Shown here: piece after piece, positions 47,770 through 60,201 of the stretch
How the letters are laid out: each line of letters opens with the position of its first letter
Numbering within the stretch: position 1 is the stretch's first letter
Assembly (NCBI GenBank): GCA_037576215.1
Contig: JBANDB010000007.1
Span: 4,371,001 to 4,435,000 of the forward strand
Reading direction: 5' to 3'
DNA length: 64,000 nt
DNA from: Armillaria gallica
Lineage: Eukaryota; Basidiomycota; Agaricomycetes; Agaricales; Physalacriaceae
Program-made: the position numbers and the translations under genes
Notes under the pieces: generated by a model
Database searches by the model: none
Seen by the model: the letters and a program-made list of their open reading frames with translations, nothing else
What the model was told of the DNA's origin: nothing

Positions 47770-48854
47770 CTAAAACATATCCAATTTACAGAATCTCTCT
47801 TCAAGTTGCCCGGCGCCGAGACCCATGAGTCTCACAGTATCCTCCCACACTTTGCGCCTCAAAAACTCGTCTGTCGCCTTGGATGGATATTCAGCGCGCT
47901 CCATATGATCGAAAATAGGCATCCCTCCATCCTGGCCCCATACAACTGACGCATCATATGTTGCGGGTACGAGTACGGTTTTCCTGCTCTCGGCTGGACT
48001 CCGCGGCTTTATCCCCCATCTTGCCTCCAAATCGACCGGCTGGAAATTCTCCCCGCGTGAATCTTTCTTGCCCAGCTCAGTCGCCACCAACCCAGGATGT
48101 GCTGCCGCTACCTTCACCTGTGTGCGGCGGGCTAGCTCTGCACAGCACATTATGTTGAGCAATTTCGAAGTAAAGTATAGGATGTGTTCTTCCTCGGGTT
48201 TGAACTGTAGGGCACAGAGAGCGCCAACGGGATAGGTCTCGCTTGTCTGGGGAAACTCGGGAACGACAGCTCCGCCGCTTTTAACCCAGATTATACGGCT
48301 TAGAGGGGATGCTTCCATGACAGGGAGGAGGAGAAGAGTGAGCAGGAAAGGACTGATATGATTAACCTACATCCTACAAGTACTATGTTAGCGCCGCCAT
48401 ATTATAGTTGATGAAGGTGCCTTACAGCAGGTCCAGCCCATCTCCAGTAGTATACTTGCCCACGCTAATACCAGCGTTGTTCACAAGAAGGTGCAAGGGC
48501 ATCCCGCTCGCTTTGAACGCCCGCACAAATTCATGTACCGAGGAGAACGAAGCCAAATCCAAATGTCGATACTCAACGACGCTCCCAAGACTCGATGCAG
48601 CAGCCCTGCCCTTCTCTTCATTTCGATACGCCAGTATGACTTTGGTTGCTCCACTCTCAGCAAGGTACTTGGCCACTTCGTATCCGATTCCTTCAAACGA
48701 AATTGAGTCGCATTTCCATCGGCCATGATAAGAAAGGATTCATACCTGTATTCGCACCAGTCACTACAGCCGTGATGCCTGATAAATCGGTCCTCTCGAG
48801 GGCAGGTAGCGGAACGGCCTGTCGCTTTGCAGCTTCTGAAAAATCAATTGACAT
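47770..48854 (-). CDS. Short-chain dehydrogenase, retinol-dehydrogenase/WW-oxidoreductase-like
   Basis: Read right to left from 48854: MSIDFSEAAKRQAVPLP, then the cofactor motif TGANTGIGYEVAKYL spliced across an intron (donor GTATGA, acceptor TTGAAG). ATKVILAYRNEEKG, HLDLASFSSV and the structural motif LLVNNAGIS follow. The last exon carries VKSGGAV, the catalytic YFTSK and AAAHPGLVATELG, ending at 47770. The junction near 48380-48425 is imperfect: the expected VNHISPFLLTLLLLP is present, but the only GT donor leaves it one base out of frame. The gene may therefore have an indel or an unusual splice. NAD(P)-dependent; the substrate is unknown. Confidence 0.82.
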
Positions 48855-49242
48855 CTGTGGGCAGCGTCACGGTTGTAAAGGATCAGTTCTCTGGACCCAT
48901 GAATTGTTTCATGCGCTATAAGTAGTATGACACTCCTACCTTCTGTAAGCCATACATACTGCCGTGTTACTATTAGCGTGTCACTACGGCATCCATCCCG
49001 AGTGCCGCATCCTACGTAGGATCCGCGTCCACCGGCATGGAGCCTTGACTGTTTCCCTTGAGATGAGTCTTAATGGAGCACTGTCGTCTTTGATACAACA
49101 GTTAACAGACTTGTATATCAGCTTTTCCTCCCTAAATTTCACGATGTCGATGGAAACCAAGCATCTTCAAGCCAAGAGTATTTTACTTACTTATGCCTAC
49201 CACAGCAACTCAAATATTGATGATAGAGCGATGGCATTCTAG
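48855..49242. other. Short intergenic stretch
   Basis: One 92-codon plus frame (48964-49242) without family features. It holds the SDR upstream region. I see nothing else. Confidence 0.5.
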
Positions 49243-50141
49243 CTATGTCATGTCTACATGAGGTAATGTCCGCTGCAACCGTTTGTATTCCCAATAGTAG
49301 AGGGGGGTGGCAAACCACCTCAATCCTATAAGATTGCATGTTAGACAAAGCGAATGGCGGAAGAGGTCATCATACCGCAAGGTCGTTTGGAAGCCATCCA
49401 CAGGGACCGATTGACACCTTCCAAATCCCCTCGTAACGCACGTGTGTACGTCGTTTGGCGGTAATATAAGCTGGCCCCACGACACACCCTCTGATGATGC
49501 GTTTGGCTAGGGTAAATCAACGGATTCGAAAGACTGGCACCCATATTGCGCAGCTCGTAGAACACCCAATAGGAGTCTTCACTATACAAACTCGAAAGAG
49601 GGTCTGGGTCCGCAATGGACACATGTGCGTCTATTGGTACACACTCGTCTTCGCATGCCTCGCAGAGGAAACGGTGGTAGCGAATGTGGATGGGCAGACC
49701 ATGTAAGACCCGTGGGTCTGCTCCCGACCGTCCACCGCCGATCCAACTGAGCTCGAGGGATATATAGGGGACTTGCGGAAAGAGACATTTGAGGCCAATA
49801 TTGTTAGGTAGGCACATGAGAAGGCGGTAAACGTCTTTTACTACATTTTCCCCTGCGTTTTCTCCACAATCGACGAAACAAGTGATGGTACGGGTAAGTC
49901 GGGGAACATGATCATAGTAGATTACGGATTTCTGGCGCACAGCTATATCGGATAGGTAGTATATGTATGCGAGGCTGGTGATGTAGATGTCCTGGGAAGC
50001 GATAAGGGAGTAAACGGCTTCCCACAATCGATTAATCCGGGGGCAAGCCGTCATGAAGAAACGTCGGATCACAGAGGGCATGTCAGAGTGCCATATCTCA
50101 TGAACAATCATGTCCACAAGTTCCGGAGGAAGTGTGGTCAT
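49243..50141 (-). CDS. F-box-like protein of a local family
   Basis: Two exons read right to left: 50141 to about 49375, then 49243 to about 49325, joined as SLWMASKRPC-GLRWFATPLYYWEYKRL. The start MTTLPPELVDMIVHEIWHSD resembles an F-box helix (LPPELVDMIVHEIW), followed by MTACPRINRLWEAVY. The rest (LTRTITCFVDCGEN, PNNIGLKCLFPQVP, LELSWIGG, GLPIHIRYHRFLC) is conserved in the plus-strand paralogue at 60202 and in a relic at 62288. Length is about 285 residues. It may be an SCF adaptor, but only the N-terminus supports that. This copy is intact. Confidence 0.75.
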
Positions 50142-50330
50142 GGTGAGTGTTGCTGCACAAAACAAAAAGGGGAATGTCTCATTCCGGGTAGCGATGCGGC
50201 AACAGCATATTACACAACTAACTGTTTGACTTAGAATTTCAATAGGATGTTACAATGCTGAATAAGATACCTAATGAACGTCCTGGGGCGTAAAGATGTA
50301 TCATCTAGGGTATACTGTGACTCTGTCCAT

Positions 50331-51050
50331 TCATAGCCTAGGCGTGCTGACCCTCTCCTCAGGAGCGTACTTCGCCTGGTGAGGGCGGTCAGTTAAATGT
50401 CGCATGAAACGACATACCGGCACTCACCATTTCATTCTCCTTCTTCACATAACCACATTTCTGGTAGAATGCTGTAGAGAATCTCAGAATCAAATCCACG
50501 AGGAAAACAACGCGAATACGCACGTATATTTGCATCGCTACAGTTCAATATCGTCTTGTAGCACCCACTGTTCTCGCTGATGTATGTCAAGGCCTGAATG
50601 ATCCTCAGACCGAGCTTCTTTCCCTGCTGGTTCTTGTCGACCGCTATATCCTCGATATGTCCGACGCTTCCCAGGCCACGCAAGAACTTGCGTTCTATGA
50701 ACACGCATCCCACACCGACGATGCGGTCGGATGCTTTATCGATGATAACAATAGGATAGTATGTCTTTGGGGCAGCGCGCATGGCGTTGAACTGGGCGAC
50801 CCATGCCGCCTCGCCTGGGTCTGTCACGACTGTCAGGACGGAAAGTACGTCAAGGTGGCCACGATGGTAGTCGGTGGATGCCAAAGGGCGGATCTACAGT
50901 AAACAACCGATTTGAATGAGGACTTTGAGTCGCCATGAGAAGACTACGTACATGCAAATCGGCGGGTAGCTGCTTTTTTACGTCTGGGCAGATGAGCTCA
51001 GTGGGGAACAGGAGCTCGAGAGCGTCGTCGAAGGTAAATGAGGGAGCCAT
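50331..51050 (-). CDS. GNA1: Glucosamine-6-phosphate N-acetyltransferase
   Basis: Transfers acetyl from acetyl-CoA to glucosamine-6-phosphate on the route to UDP-GlcNAc, hence chitin and glycoprotein precursors. Four exons join in frame. The first (MAPSFTFDDALELLFPTELI) is followed by IRPLASTDYHRGHLDVLSVL. The acetyl-CoA-binding motif is VGHIEDIAVDKNQQGKKLGL, then ALTYISENSGCYKTILNCSD. NIPFYQKCGYVKKENEM follows, with the ternary-complex Tyr-x-Lys-x-Gly. Last is AKYAPEERVSTPRL. GNAT fold, about 170 residues, the usual fungal length; it acts as a cytosolic dimer. No lesion. Confidence 0.95.
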
Positions 51051-52131
51051 TGGAAGAAAAAAAAGTGAAAGAAAGTACGGAAATTGAAGAATGGGTATGG
51101 GGAAGGGAACGATAGTAAGGCGGGGTAGCTGGCAGTGAGGGTTGTCGTCAAGGTCAAACGTGGTTATATAGGGTTATATAGACGTCACTAGCATAGCCAC
51201 CACATGCCAGTGCACCGTTGCACCTTGCACGGCCATCCATCGCGCGGGGCAGTTCTCATGCCGGGATAACCAAATTCTTGGAAATGAGAGAACCGCTGGT
51301 CCACTGAGTCCGATTATTTTTGTGATAGGCGACAAACGTAAGTATCATTGCCAGCTCAGTCCTAGTCAACAGCCGTGGACGACTTGGTGAAGTGAATCGC
51401 AACCCTGCACGATATTGCCGATTTAAATTCCTTTGAGAAATGTGGCTGCATTGGGTTCATTTGAGGTTGGTACTGAATTTCAAGCCACTATCTCAGCAAT
51501 ACTTTGCGTGGTGCGACTTCTTGTCTGTCAGATTCATTCCTGCGGAATAGATTGAGTTGTACGGACTTTGACTGACGTTCACACAGCTTTCTTGTCATAG
51601 CTAAGCACTGGTGCTAAATTGGTTAACGTTGCAACATTGAACATGCAGCCTGGGAGGCTCGTAGAGAGCTGTCCGGGATAAATATTTTTATCGTTGGTGA
51701 ACGTTGGCGATTTGAACTTGTTGGGAGGGCATATGAAAGGAGAGTCCTGTAATTAGCCACCATCTCCAATTTCCCTCAGGAATCGCGGCCAACAGTGAAC
51801 TTCGGCAAAGGGTTGCCAAAGATAACAGACCCTGCGGCTGTCTCATTTTGGTATTACGTTCCCACGAGTTCGGCGTCGGCCGGGGCGTTTCTGTGTGCGT
51901 CGAATCCACCAACGATACCTGCGTCCCTCAAGAATTCGTTAAAGTGAGTAAATTTTTGCTGTTTCTACCCCCGACCGTCTGCACCTGAAGTCTATGCGTT
52001 CGTGGCTTTCCAACGCTACCCAAAACTTTGCCAACGTATGGAAATTTGGGATGGATTCAGCCAGATGCCGTTGGATGTAGCATTGGACCTGAGCTGATTT
52101 TTTCCTCCTCTCGGAACTCTGGTTTCTACAG
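51051..52131. other. Intergenic region between divergent GNA1 and eL24 genes
   Basis: No recognisable coding sequence; the only frame of note (51688-51912) has no family features. The last 35 bases before the eL24 start are pyrimidine-rich (TTTTTTCCTCCTCTCGG), as is usual for ribosomal-protein transcripts. Confidence 0.5.
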
Positions 52132-52744
52132 ATGGTACGCAGCTGTATCCTTCATATTCTAGTTATGGAATGCTAATGTGCGTCTGCTGAGTGTAGAAGG
52201 TCGAGATTGACTCCTTCTCCGGCTACCGCATCTACCCCAGCAAGGGTAAGCTGTTCGTCCGCAGCGACAGCAAAGTGCGTCTGCTTTTTCCTGCGCTGCC
52301 CTCAAAGTCTCATCGCGCCACTAGGTCTTCCGATTCGCCACCTCAAAAAATGCCTCCCTGTTCCTCCAACGCAAAAACCCCCGGAAGATCGCCTGGACAC
52401 AGGTCTTCCGTCGGATGCACAAGAAGGGTATCACGGAGGAGGTTGCTAAGAAGCGTTCTCGGCGCACTGTGAAGCACCAGCGTGGTATCGTTGGTGCTGA
52501 CCTCGCTGCCATTGCTGCGAAGCGTAACCAGACCGCGGCTGTCCGCACACAACAACGATTGGCTGCTATTACGAAGGCTAAGAGCGAGAAGAAGGACAAG
52601 GAGTCCAAGAAGCCTAAGGTGAGTTATGCTCGAAATATTATACTGTCTATGTGAAATAATGCTTTGTAGACTTCGCGTCCTGCTGTTGCAACTGGTCCCA
52701 AGGTGTCGAAGCAGCAAATGAAGGGTGGAAAGGGTGGACGATGA
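52132..52744 (+). CDS. RPL24: 60S ribosomal protein L24 (eL24)
   Basis: Four exons; the first is only the ATG (52132-52134), with introns 52135-52196, 52275-52324 and 52619-52669. The product opens MKVEIDSFSGYRIYPSKGK then LFVRSDSK, followed by FRFATSKNASLFLQRKNPRK and IAWTQVFRRMHKKGITEE. KRSRRTVKHQRGIVGADL comes next, and it ends in a Lys/Gly-rich tail QQMKGGKGGR. Length, about 155 residues, and motif order fit eukaryotic eL24 of the large subunit. A single-codon first exon is common in ribosomal-protein genes. No lesion. Confidence 0.96.
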
Positions 52745-52981
52745 GCGGTCTGACGTTATCTACGTTGTCGTTGTTATTCGTGGTCCCTTCACTTTGCAAT
52801 CTATGTGACTATGAGCATGCATGCATCTACTTGACTGATCGTCCTGAACGCCACAGAATCCAGCTACTCTATGTAGCCTATATGTTTTCGTGCAATCCAT
52901 CACACAATGTGCTAAAAGTCTTGGCATGACTATCTTTGTACGATACCTAGAACTCTGACCATTTAGTTTCCGTTTGACCGG

Positions 52982-53200
52982 GACGATCAAAGTCTAACAA
53001 TTTGGTGACTGCGTGACATGTCGGAAAAGAAAGTGGACCGGCCTGGCCTATTTGGACGATCCAATTGTCTGGAAGTGGGCATTTGTGTTGGAAATATTGG
53101 CAGAATCCCACTGATCTATTATTCCCACGATTTTCGGATAGTCGATTCCTTGTGAATATACACTTTTAGACAGCTCGCCCGTATTCTGCTCCTTATCTTC
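52982..53200. repeat. Diverged partial copy of the 62474 element
   Basis: GACGATCAAAGTCTAACAAT, GACTGCGTGACATGT, AATATTGGCAGAAT and TTTTCGGATAGT occur in the same order as in 62482-62660. The outer CAGT end and the right end are not found, so this is a truncated remnant. The rest of the gap 52745-53754 has no recognisable gene. Confidence 0.65.
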
Positions 53201-53754
53201 CAGCAGATTTTTGACTTTTCAGAATATTATGCGAGTTTGGAACTACTTGACTTTTAATTTACTGTGCATTTTACTGTTTGTCGCAAAATACAACGGTGGA
53301 ATAAATGATTTAAACAGTTTATAAACTATCTTAAATGGACGCGATTGCCCTATTTGTACTTTTGAGTAACGGCAAACGTGACCGATCGGCAATGTAAAGT
53401 TGTAAATACAATACTCAAAGCAAACGACAAAATACAGCCTACGATTAACCTACGATTAACGGATTGCCGCCGACTATTCGCATTGGCGCCGAGGGGGAGG
53501 GGGGTGGGAGATGTCACGAGCGCTGAGCCGTCAACAGAAGGATGACAGGAATCGATGGGCGCCAGATGCCTGTGCCCGCGCTGGAAGAACAGGATCACCG
53601 AAGCCATCGGGAAATAGCAAGGGCCATTTCGCGCAGTTGTAGTAACCGGACCTGTTACCGGGGCCTGGGAATTTCATCAACTGGCATACAGCGCCCACTC
53701 GATTCGACCTTCAAATATAAAGGAGATACGATCCAGGAATGCTCCCTTTCTCTC

Positions 53755-56700
53755 ATGGACCCTTCTATCCACCGCTCCCAGGCCACAGCGAGCAATACCT
53801 TTGTCCCACCCCCTTTGGATGGTTCCCTGTCGCTCCCCGAGATATACGACTATAATGCGACCCACAACCCCGATCACCTCGTCTTCGTGTACGACGACGA
53901 CGAGGGCGTCAAGAAACTTGTCTGGTCGGAACTGGGCCAGGCAATGCACAGAGCCGCGTCCGTGGTCCGGAGGAATCTGAAAGAGCAGCATCGCAGCACT
54001 TCGACAGTGGTCGCAATACTGGCGAATGTAGGTAAGCGCGTCTCTGTTTCCTGCTCGTCGTCGATACTCATGATCAGTAGATATCTTCAGCTACTTTACG
54101 ACCATAATGGGCATCCTACGCGCTGGCCACCAGGCCTTCCCTATATCGACCGTGACCACGACCCCTGCTGGTATCGCCCATCTGCTGCAGCATACACGCG
54201 CCAAATACCTGCTCGTCGGCGTTGATCCGGTGTCACAAGCCCTGGCCTGTGCTGCACTCCGGGTGCCGTCCATCGGTGGGACTATTGGAGATAACGTTAA
54301 AGCCGTTCCAATGCCCTCCTTCGAGGAACTATTCACAGAACCCGAATACGAGCGCGAACCCGTGCCTCCAATTCATCCGCGACAGACTGATCCATGCCTC
54401 ATATTACCTTCTTCTGGTGCGTGTGCCGCCTCGGGCAATGACCGATCGCGTCTTGATATTGCGATTGCAGGTACAACCGAGTTCCCTAAACCGATTATCA
54501 TAACACATCATGCTATGCTACAATGGAATTGGGTCCCATGTGAATCCTCCCTCGTCGCTATGCTTCGCCAGCGCTGAGTTTGTCCCTAGATTCCGGTAGA
54601 ACGGACCTCTGTGGCCACCTGCTCTCGGCGCATGCCTTGTCGATGACTCGTACGTATTGACCTCTCTTCCTGGACTTTAATTATGACTCATGCCAAAGCC
54701 AGATATCCTGGGCGCTACCATGCTGTCATGGACGGTACGCCGCTTAGTCCGTGATTTCTTTCCATAATGTGATGCCATCTGTAGGCTAGTACGGGTATAG
54801 CGGTGGCGGGATTTTCACCATGGCGCACCCCTGCACCTCCTGATGCGAATGCCGTGATATCTGGTGTCGTCAAGACTTCGGCAACATTGCTGTGTACAGC
54901 CCCATCTATGATAGAGGTGAGGTATCGTCGCTGTTCGCAAGATCTCCTTGGACTGAGCGAAATTTAGACATGGGCCAGGAATCCTGACCATGTTTCAGCT
55001 TTGAAAAAACTGTTCGCTGTGGTATGCTTTACTTCACATATGGCGCTTTATCTACTTGACGGAGTATCGTTATAGACCTATGCCGGCTCAACGTTGGACC
55101 GACAAATTGGAGACTTTTTCGCTAGCCGTGGTGTAAATCTGGTCAATATCTATGGATCGTGAGTAGTCGGTTATCTGCCATGGATCTCAACGAGATTCAT
55201 TCTGTTTCAATCCCAGAACAGAAGTTGGCTGTGGTTCCGAGTTCATTCCAGGTAAGCATCTATCCCCGAATATTCATGCTAGCAGTAGTTGATTTCTTTT
55301 CAGATAACCCTGACCCCAGCCGTTGCACATACTTCAAGGCAAGTTTACTAAACGACGTGCTCCGACATACCCCTTAACTCAACGGTTTGCAGTTCTCTCC
55401 CCATAGTACTCCTAAATTCATCCCATTCAGCGAAAATGTTTATCATCTACTCTTCACGGTAGGTCATCATTGCAAAGCCTCCATTCCCGTCGCGATTTAA
55501 TAAAACAACAGAATACATCAAAACACCCGCTACACGTTGTGAACACAGAATCGAGCGGCGTGAAATATTTTGATACCCACGATCTTGTCATCCGCCATCC
55601 CACCGATCCTGATCTCTGGAAAGTCTATGGGCGGACGGCTGACATCATTACATATACCAATGGCGAAAAGGTGCTGTGTTAGCATAACTCTCGTATCATG
55701 CATCTTTTCTGATCTTACTCAATGTAAACAGATGAATCCTGTACCGATAGGTAAGAATTTTTCGGACTCACGTAGACGCCTTCTGACAGGTACAATGCAT
55801 TCATCAGAGCAAGCGATATCAAAACACCCCATGATTGATCGTTGTGTAATGTTCGGGAAGGGAAGACCTCATCCGGGGCTTGTTGTTGAGCCCTCTCGAG
55901 AATATGCGATTGATATCAAAGATGGAGATCTTGTCAGCGAGTACGTTGACGCCGTATGGTGAGTGCTTTCATTTCGTGGCCGCGGCATTTACTTAGTCTT
56001 CCCAGGCCTCATGTGGATGAGGTCAATGATTCCCTGCCGGAGCACTCACGAATAACGAGAGAAATGATTATTATCACCGACCCTGCGAAGCCCTTCCAGT
56101 ACTCGCAGAAACTGACGCTGCGGAAGTTTGCGGTCCTGCAGGACTATAATGACGAGATAAACCAGGCATATCGGTGTACGGAAGTGGCCCAGCCCTTGCA
56201 TCGTCCCGAGATGTGGGAGCAAGAGCACTTCTTGAAGCTTGCAAGAGCGGCTGTCGAAAAGTATATGCCATGCTCACTTAGGGATGATGATGACCTATTT
56301 CAAGCGGGGTGCGACAGGTAAGCTTTGTTTATTGCTTCTTCGTACTCGCGACCTGACGAACGGACGTAGCTTGCAGGCAACATGGATCCGAAATATGATT
56401 TTCCACTTCCTCCATCGATCACTAAAAATATCGACCAGGAATATACCCCACACGCTCGTGTACTCCAACCCGACTATTCAACGATTGGGTACCTACATTT
56501 GGCAGGTGATCCAGTATGGCCACGCCTCGGTCGCTCTGTCGACACTTTCTGGCAAGATCGCGGAGATGGAGGCGCTGGTGGGGAAGTACACGAGTAACTT
56601 TCCCGTGCACCGTCCGGCTCCGAGTGGGAGTGGGGGATGCGGCGACGTGGTTCTGGTGACAGGTACCACGGGAGCTTTGGGGGCGTATATTTTGGATGCG

Positions 56701-57919
56701 CTGATTAGCGACCCCACGGTCACGCGTGTGTATGCGCTGAATCGCGGAGACACGAAGGGTGCGAGGTCAGTGTATATCAGGCATGTGGACAGTTTCCGGG
56801 AGCGAGATCTGGATTGGGCGCTGTTGAATTCTGATAAGCTGGTCTTACTGGAGGCGGATTTGACGATGGAGGGTTTGGGCCTCGAGGAGCATGTGTACGA
56901 GGAGATCCGGAGGGATGTGACGTGCATCATTCATAGTGGTGAGTACTTCTCTTCGTGATGTGAGAGATAGCTAATAAGCTTCTTTTCTCAGCTTGGCTTC
57001 GGAACTACGCTGTTTCATTGTCGACACTGGAACCGTTGATTTCCGGAACGCGAAGATTAATCGATCTAGCACTGGGCTCGCCGCACTCGGTACCGCCGAC
57101 ATTTGTTTTCGTTAGTTCATTATTGATCTTCAGGAGTGAGTTGCTTCCTTGATTGAGACTTGATGGTCCTGATAAGTCGTTGTAGACTGGAATCCGAGGC
57201 AACTAGCACCAGAAGCTGAGAATTCGCGTCCGGCGACAGCCATAGGCTGGGGATACACGGAGTCTAAATGGGTGGCGGAGAGTATACTGGCTAGGGCGGC
57301 GGAGACGACGCCGTTACGTATCACTGTGGCTCGTCTGGGACAGCTTAGCGGAGGGTCTAATGGGTGTTGGAGTCCTAAGGAGTGGTTCCCTCTGTTGGTC
57401 AGATCTGGTCAGGTTGTTGGCTGTATACCACAGCTTAATGGTGTAAGTATTATTCTGATCCCTGCTACTGTGCCTAACTGTGTCCTTCGCCAGGTTCTCG
57501 GCTGGATGCCTGCTCACCTAGCTGCCCGGTCTATCGTCGAAGTACGGCAAAGCGGTGAACCATATATGAATATGGGCCATCCGAACCCTGTGGACGCATT
57601 AGAGATGTTCCGGATGGTGAGTGAGGAACTGAGTGTGCCTATGGTGCCGTACCCCGAGTGGCTGGCTGCGTTGGAAGCGTCCGTGAGGTCTGGAGAGACG
57701 GCTAGTCATATACCGTCGCTTGCGATGATGGAGTTTTACCGGTCGGCGTATAGGCCGCTGGGGAGCCAGAATTGCGATGCGGTTGGGTTTACGTTGGGTG
57801 ACTCGGAGAGGGCGTTGCGGGCGTCTCAGTCGATGCGTAGCATTGTGGGCCACGTAGTTGGCAAGGAGGATGTGGACTTGTGGATGAAGTATTGGAGGAA
57901 GGTGGGGCTGCTTGGGTGA
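53755..57919 (+). CDS. NRPS-like enzyme: adenylation, carrier and thioester-reductase domains
   Basis: About 1,000 residues in many exons. The A domain begins about residue 20 (LPEIYDYNATHNPDHLVFVY). It has the phosphate-binding region LPSSG spliced to TTEFPKPIIITHHAM, then TAPSMIE, YAGSTLDRQIGD, NIYGSTEVGCGSEF and VYGRTADII...NGEK. A carrier domain follows with the phosphopantetheine serine in LFQAGCDSLQATW, whose codon is split by the intron 56318-56369. The C-terminal reductase has the Rossmann motif VLVTGTTGALGAY, LNRGDTKGARS-like and TESKWVAESI with YxxxK. There is no condensation domain, so it should activate a carboxylic (probably aryl or amino) acid and release an aldehyde, as in alpha-aminoadipate reductase-like and aryl-acid reductase enzymes. 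One intron (55339-55392) has a GC donor. No tailoring genes flank it, and the substrate is unknown. Confidence 0.92.
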
Positions 57920-58810
57920 TGTTGGATTTCATGTGGGACTGTACTGGAGCATGGACTTGCAATTGATACCTGTAATTGGGATATATTACACCTAGTTTAA
58001 GATACTTATACCATTTTATGGCCGCGGTGGGCTTCGTGCACTTTATATGATAATCCTCGAGTTTTTAAGCCTGATAGTTGTCTATATGTCTGTAGTCAAT
58101 CACTGTAAGGGGGGAGACATTTTCCAATCGGAATAGGCTTCAACACCTTTCAGCCATGGGGGGTCATAACAGTTTCCTTCCCAAAAGGAATCGGTCAGCA
58201 GTGAATGCATGTAAAGGATAAAGATTCACGACGAAGAGCGACGTGGTATAAATATTTTGGCTGCTCGGTCCTATACCCGGGCCTACCATTCTGAATTGAA
58301 ATGGTCTTTGTCTCTCGATGTAGGCCTATACTTAGCGAAGCGATGAAGTAGCACCGGTTAAGTATTTCTAAGTCCTTACAATTGTCTAGACTCGGTTCTA
58401 TCTGGCGAGGCCGTGTAGTTCCTTCTGTTGAAGGGACGCATTATTCCGAATAATGACCAATTCAAGTGACAAGTAGATTGGTATCGAGTCTGGTAATTGC
58501 TTTGGAATACTTGAATTGTTACCCAAAAATTTGTGAGACTCGCCGCGTTATTGCGCGGCATGTATTGGCCATTGAATCACTAGCGGCTCGTAATGCTGTA
58601 CTGGATAACACTGCGGATAAAATAAGCGCGCGCGTGACGTGATGGTCACCGTGAGAAACAGCGCCTCCTCCTGCTTGTACACTAACGTCCGCCTACATCT
58701 CCCTTCAAAATCGTTTGAAACGGTGAGAATGAATCCATTATCCTGCTTTGTGGTTCCTTACCTTTTGTTGGTGCTCGCCTACGACCACCTTCACAGATCA
58801 ACCTTCCATA
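57920..58810. other. Intergenic, no recognisable gene
   Basis: This holds the 3' flank of the NRPS-like gene and the promoter of the SNARE gene. Short frames only. Confidence 0.5.
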
Positions 58811-59473
58811 ATGTCGGTATAGCCCTCAGCATATCAACGCATAGCTCGCTGATGCCTTTTCGCTGCCTAGGTCTGAGCCTTACGATCCTTATGTGCCTCG
58901 CAATGGCTCGTCTTCAAACCCAACCGGATCAAGTCAGGGGGGTGGAAATGCAAAGACTGCTGCTATTCAGGCGCAGATTGACGACACTGTTGGGATTATG
59001 CGGGAGAACATCACCAAGGTAGCTGAGCGAGGAGAGCGGTTAGATTCGTTACAGGACAAGACAGGTGCGTTCACGGGTCTCCACGTCGTCCTGGGCGGTG
59101 AGCTGACGGTACACATCATCCCTTTCCGCTTGTTCGTTTCAGATAATCTTGCGGTGTCGGCTCAAGGTTTTCGTCGTGGCGCTAACCGAGTCCGAAAGGT
59201 GCGTTTGTGTACTTTTTCCAGTGCTTTTCTCTAATGTTTTTATGCAGAACATGTGGTATGTCATGGTTCCGTGTCACTTGCTATTGTCATTGTATTCACG
59301 TAATTACCCGTGCCTAGGTGGAAGGACATGAAGGTGTGCTGCTGTTGATCTTATTGCTGTGTCTGTTGGTGGCTAACGCATGAAACTGTCAGATGCGAAT
59401 TATTATCGGGGTGGCCATTGCGGTGATTATTGTTATCATCGTGGTTTCCATCGTCAAAGCGACACAAAAATGA
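58811..59473 (+). CDS. Synaptobrevin-type R-SNARE (Snc/VAMP)
   Basis: A vesicle SNARE for exocytic and endocytic membrane fusion. Six exons; introns 58817-58877, 59065-59142, 59199-59247, 59256-59317 and 59334-59392. The product starts [12 protein letters not shown], has a Gly/Ser-rich linker and then the SNARE motif [31 protein letters not shown] follows, with the zero-layer arginine in RGERLDSLQ, then [26 protein letters not shown] and a single C-terminal membrane anchor ([19 protein letters not shown]). About 115 residues, usual for the family. The acceptor GTCTGAG for intron 1 was chosen because the nearer CCTAG would create a stop. Confidence 0.94.
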
Positions 59474-60201
59474 GCTCTGAGCGGTTCATTTTCTTTCTCT
59501 GCGTTTCGCTTCTTGTCTGTATCTATGCTCCATAGTGTTACTTTCCCTTCCTCTTTTACCGCCATGTCATGAGTGGAGTAGCTGTGAATTCGAAGATATA
59601 ATTCACGACGAGGGTAGTACTTTGCTTTGGACTAATTTCTCTTTCGCTATGTACCTTCATGTCCCCGGATTGCAAACGACTCTTTTGCACAATGCACATA
59701 CCCTAACATTGAGAAAAAGAAATGCATTTGAGATTGGTTACCCAGGTTTACCGCCCGAAACACTGGGTTCCCACGCCGACTTACCTGCCGTGCTGTGCAC
59801 TTACCTGCCATTGCCGTTTCGGGATCGATAGCATATTTCTTTTCTTTTGGCTTCGCCTCAAGCTCAAGTCTCAGAAGTATCATACTCTCTGTAGCGTTGT
59901 ATTTAAGTACTATGAACTGTACTGAGCTTATCAAAAATCTGAAGGATATGCATCTCTCGAGTTATGAAGGAAACAATGTTATCCATTCATGAACTTACCG
60001 GTCAAATCGGTCCGAAACTTACCTGTGACTCCTTTCGTTTTCGTCTTTGCGCCTATTTCTCACGGCCCATTTGCTCCTACAACTATTCTTATCATACATA
60101 CATACTGTAGGATTCGCAAGAGTCAAAATGCGTCGGAGTATATTTGAAACTCCGAAAAGTTGCTCCTTTGCATCGCTGGTTGTTCCTTATTAGGGGTCAC
60201 C
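59474..60201. other. Intergenic, no recognisable gene
   Basis: The plus frame 59535-59831 lacks any family feature. I see nothing else. Confidence 0.45.
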
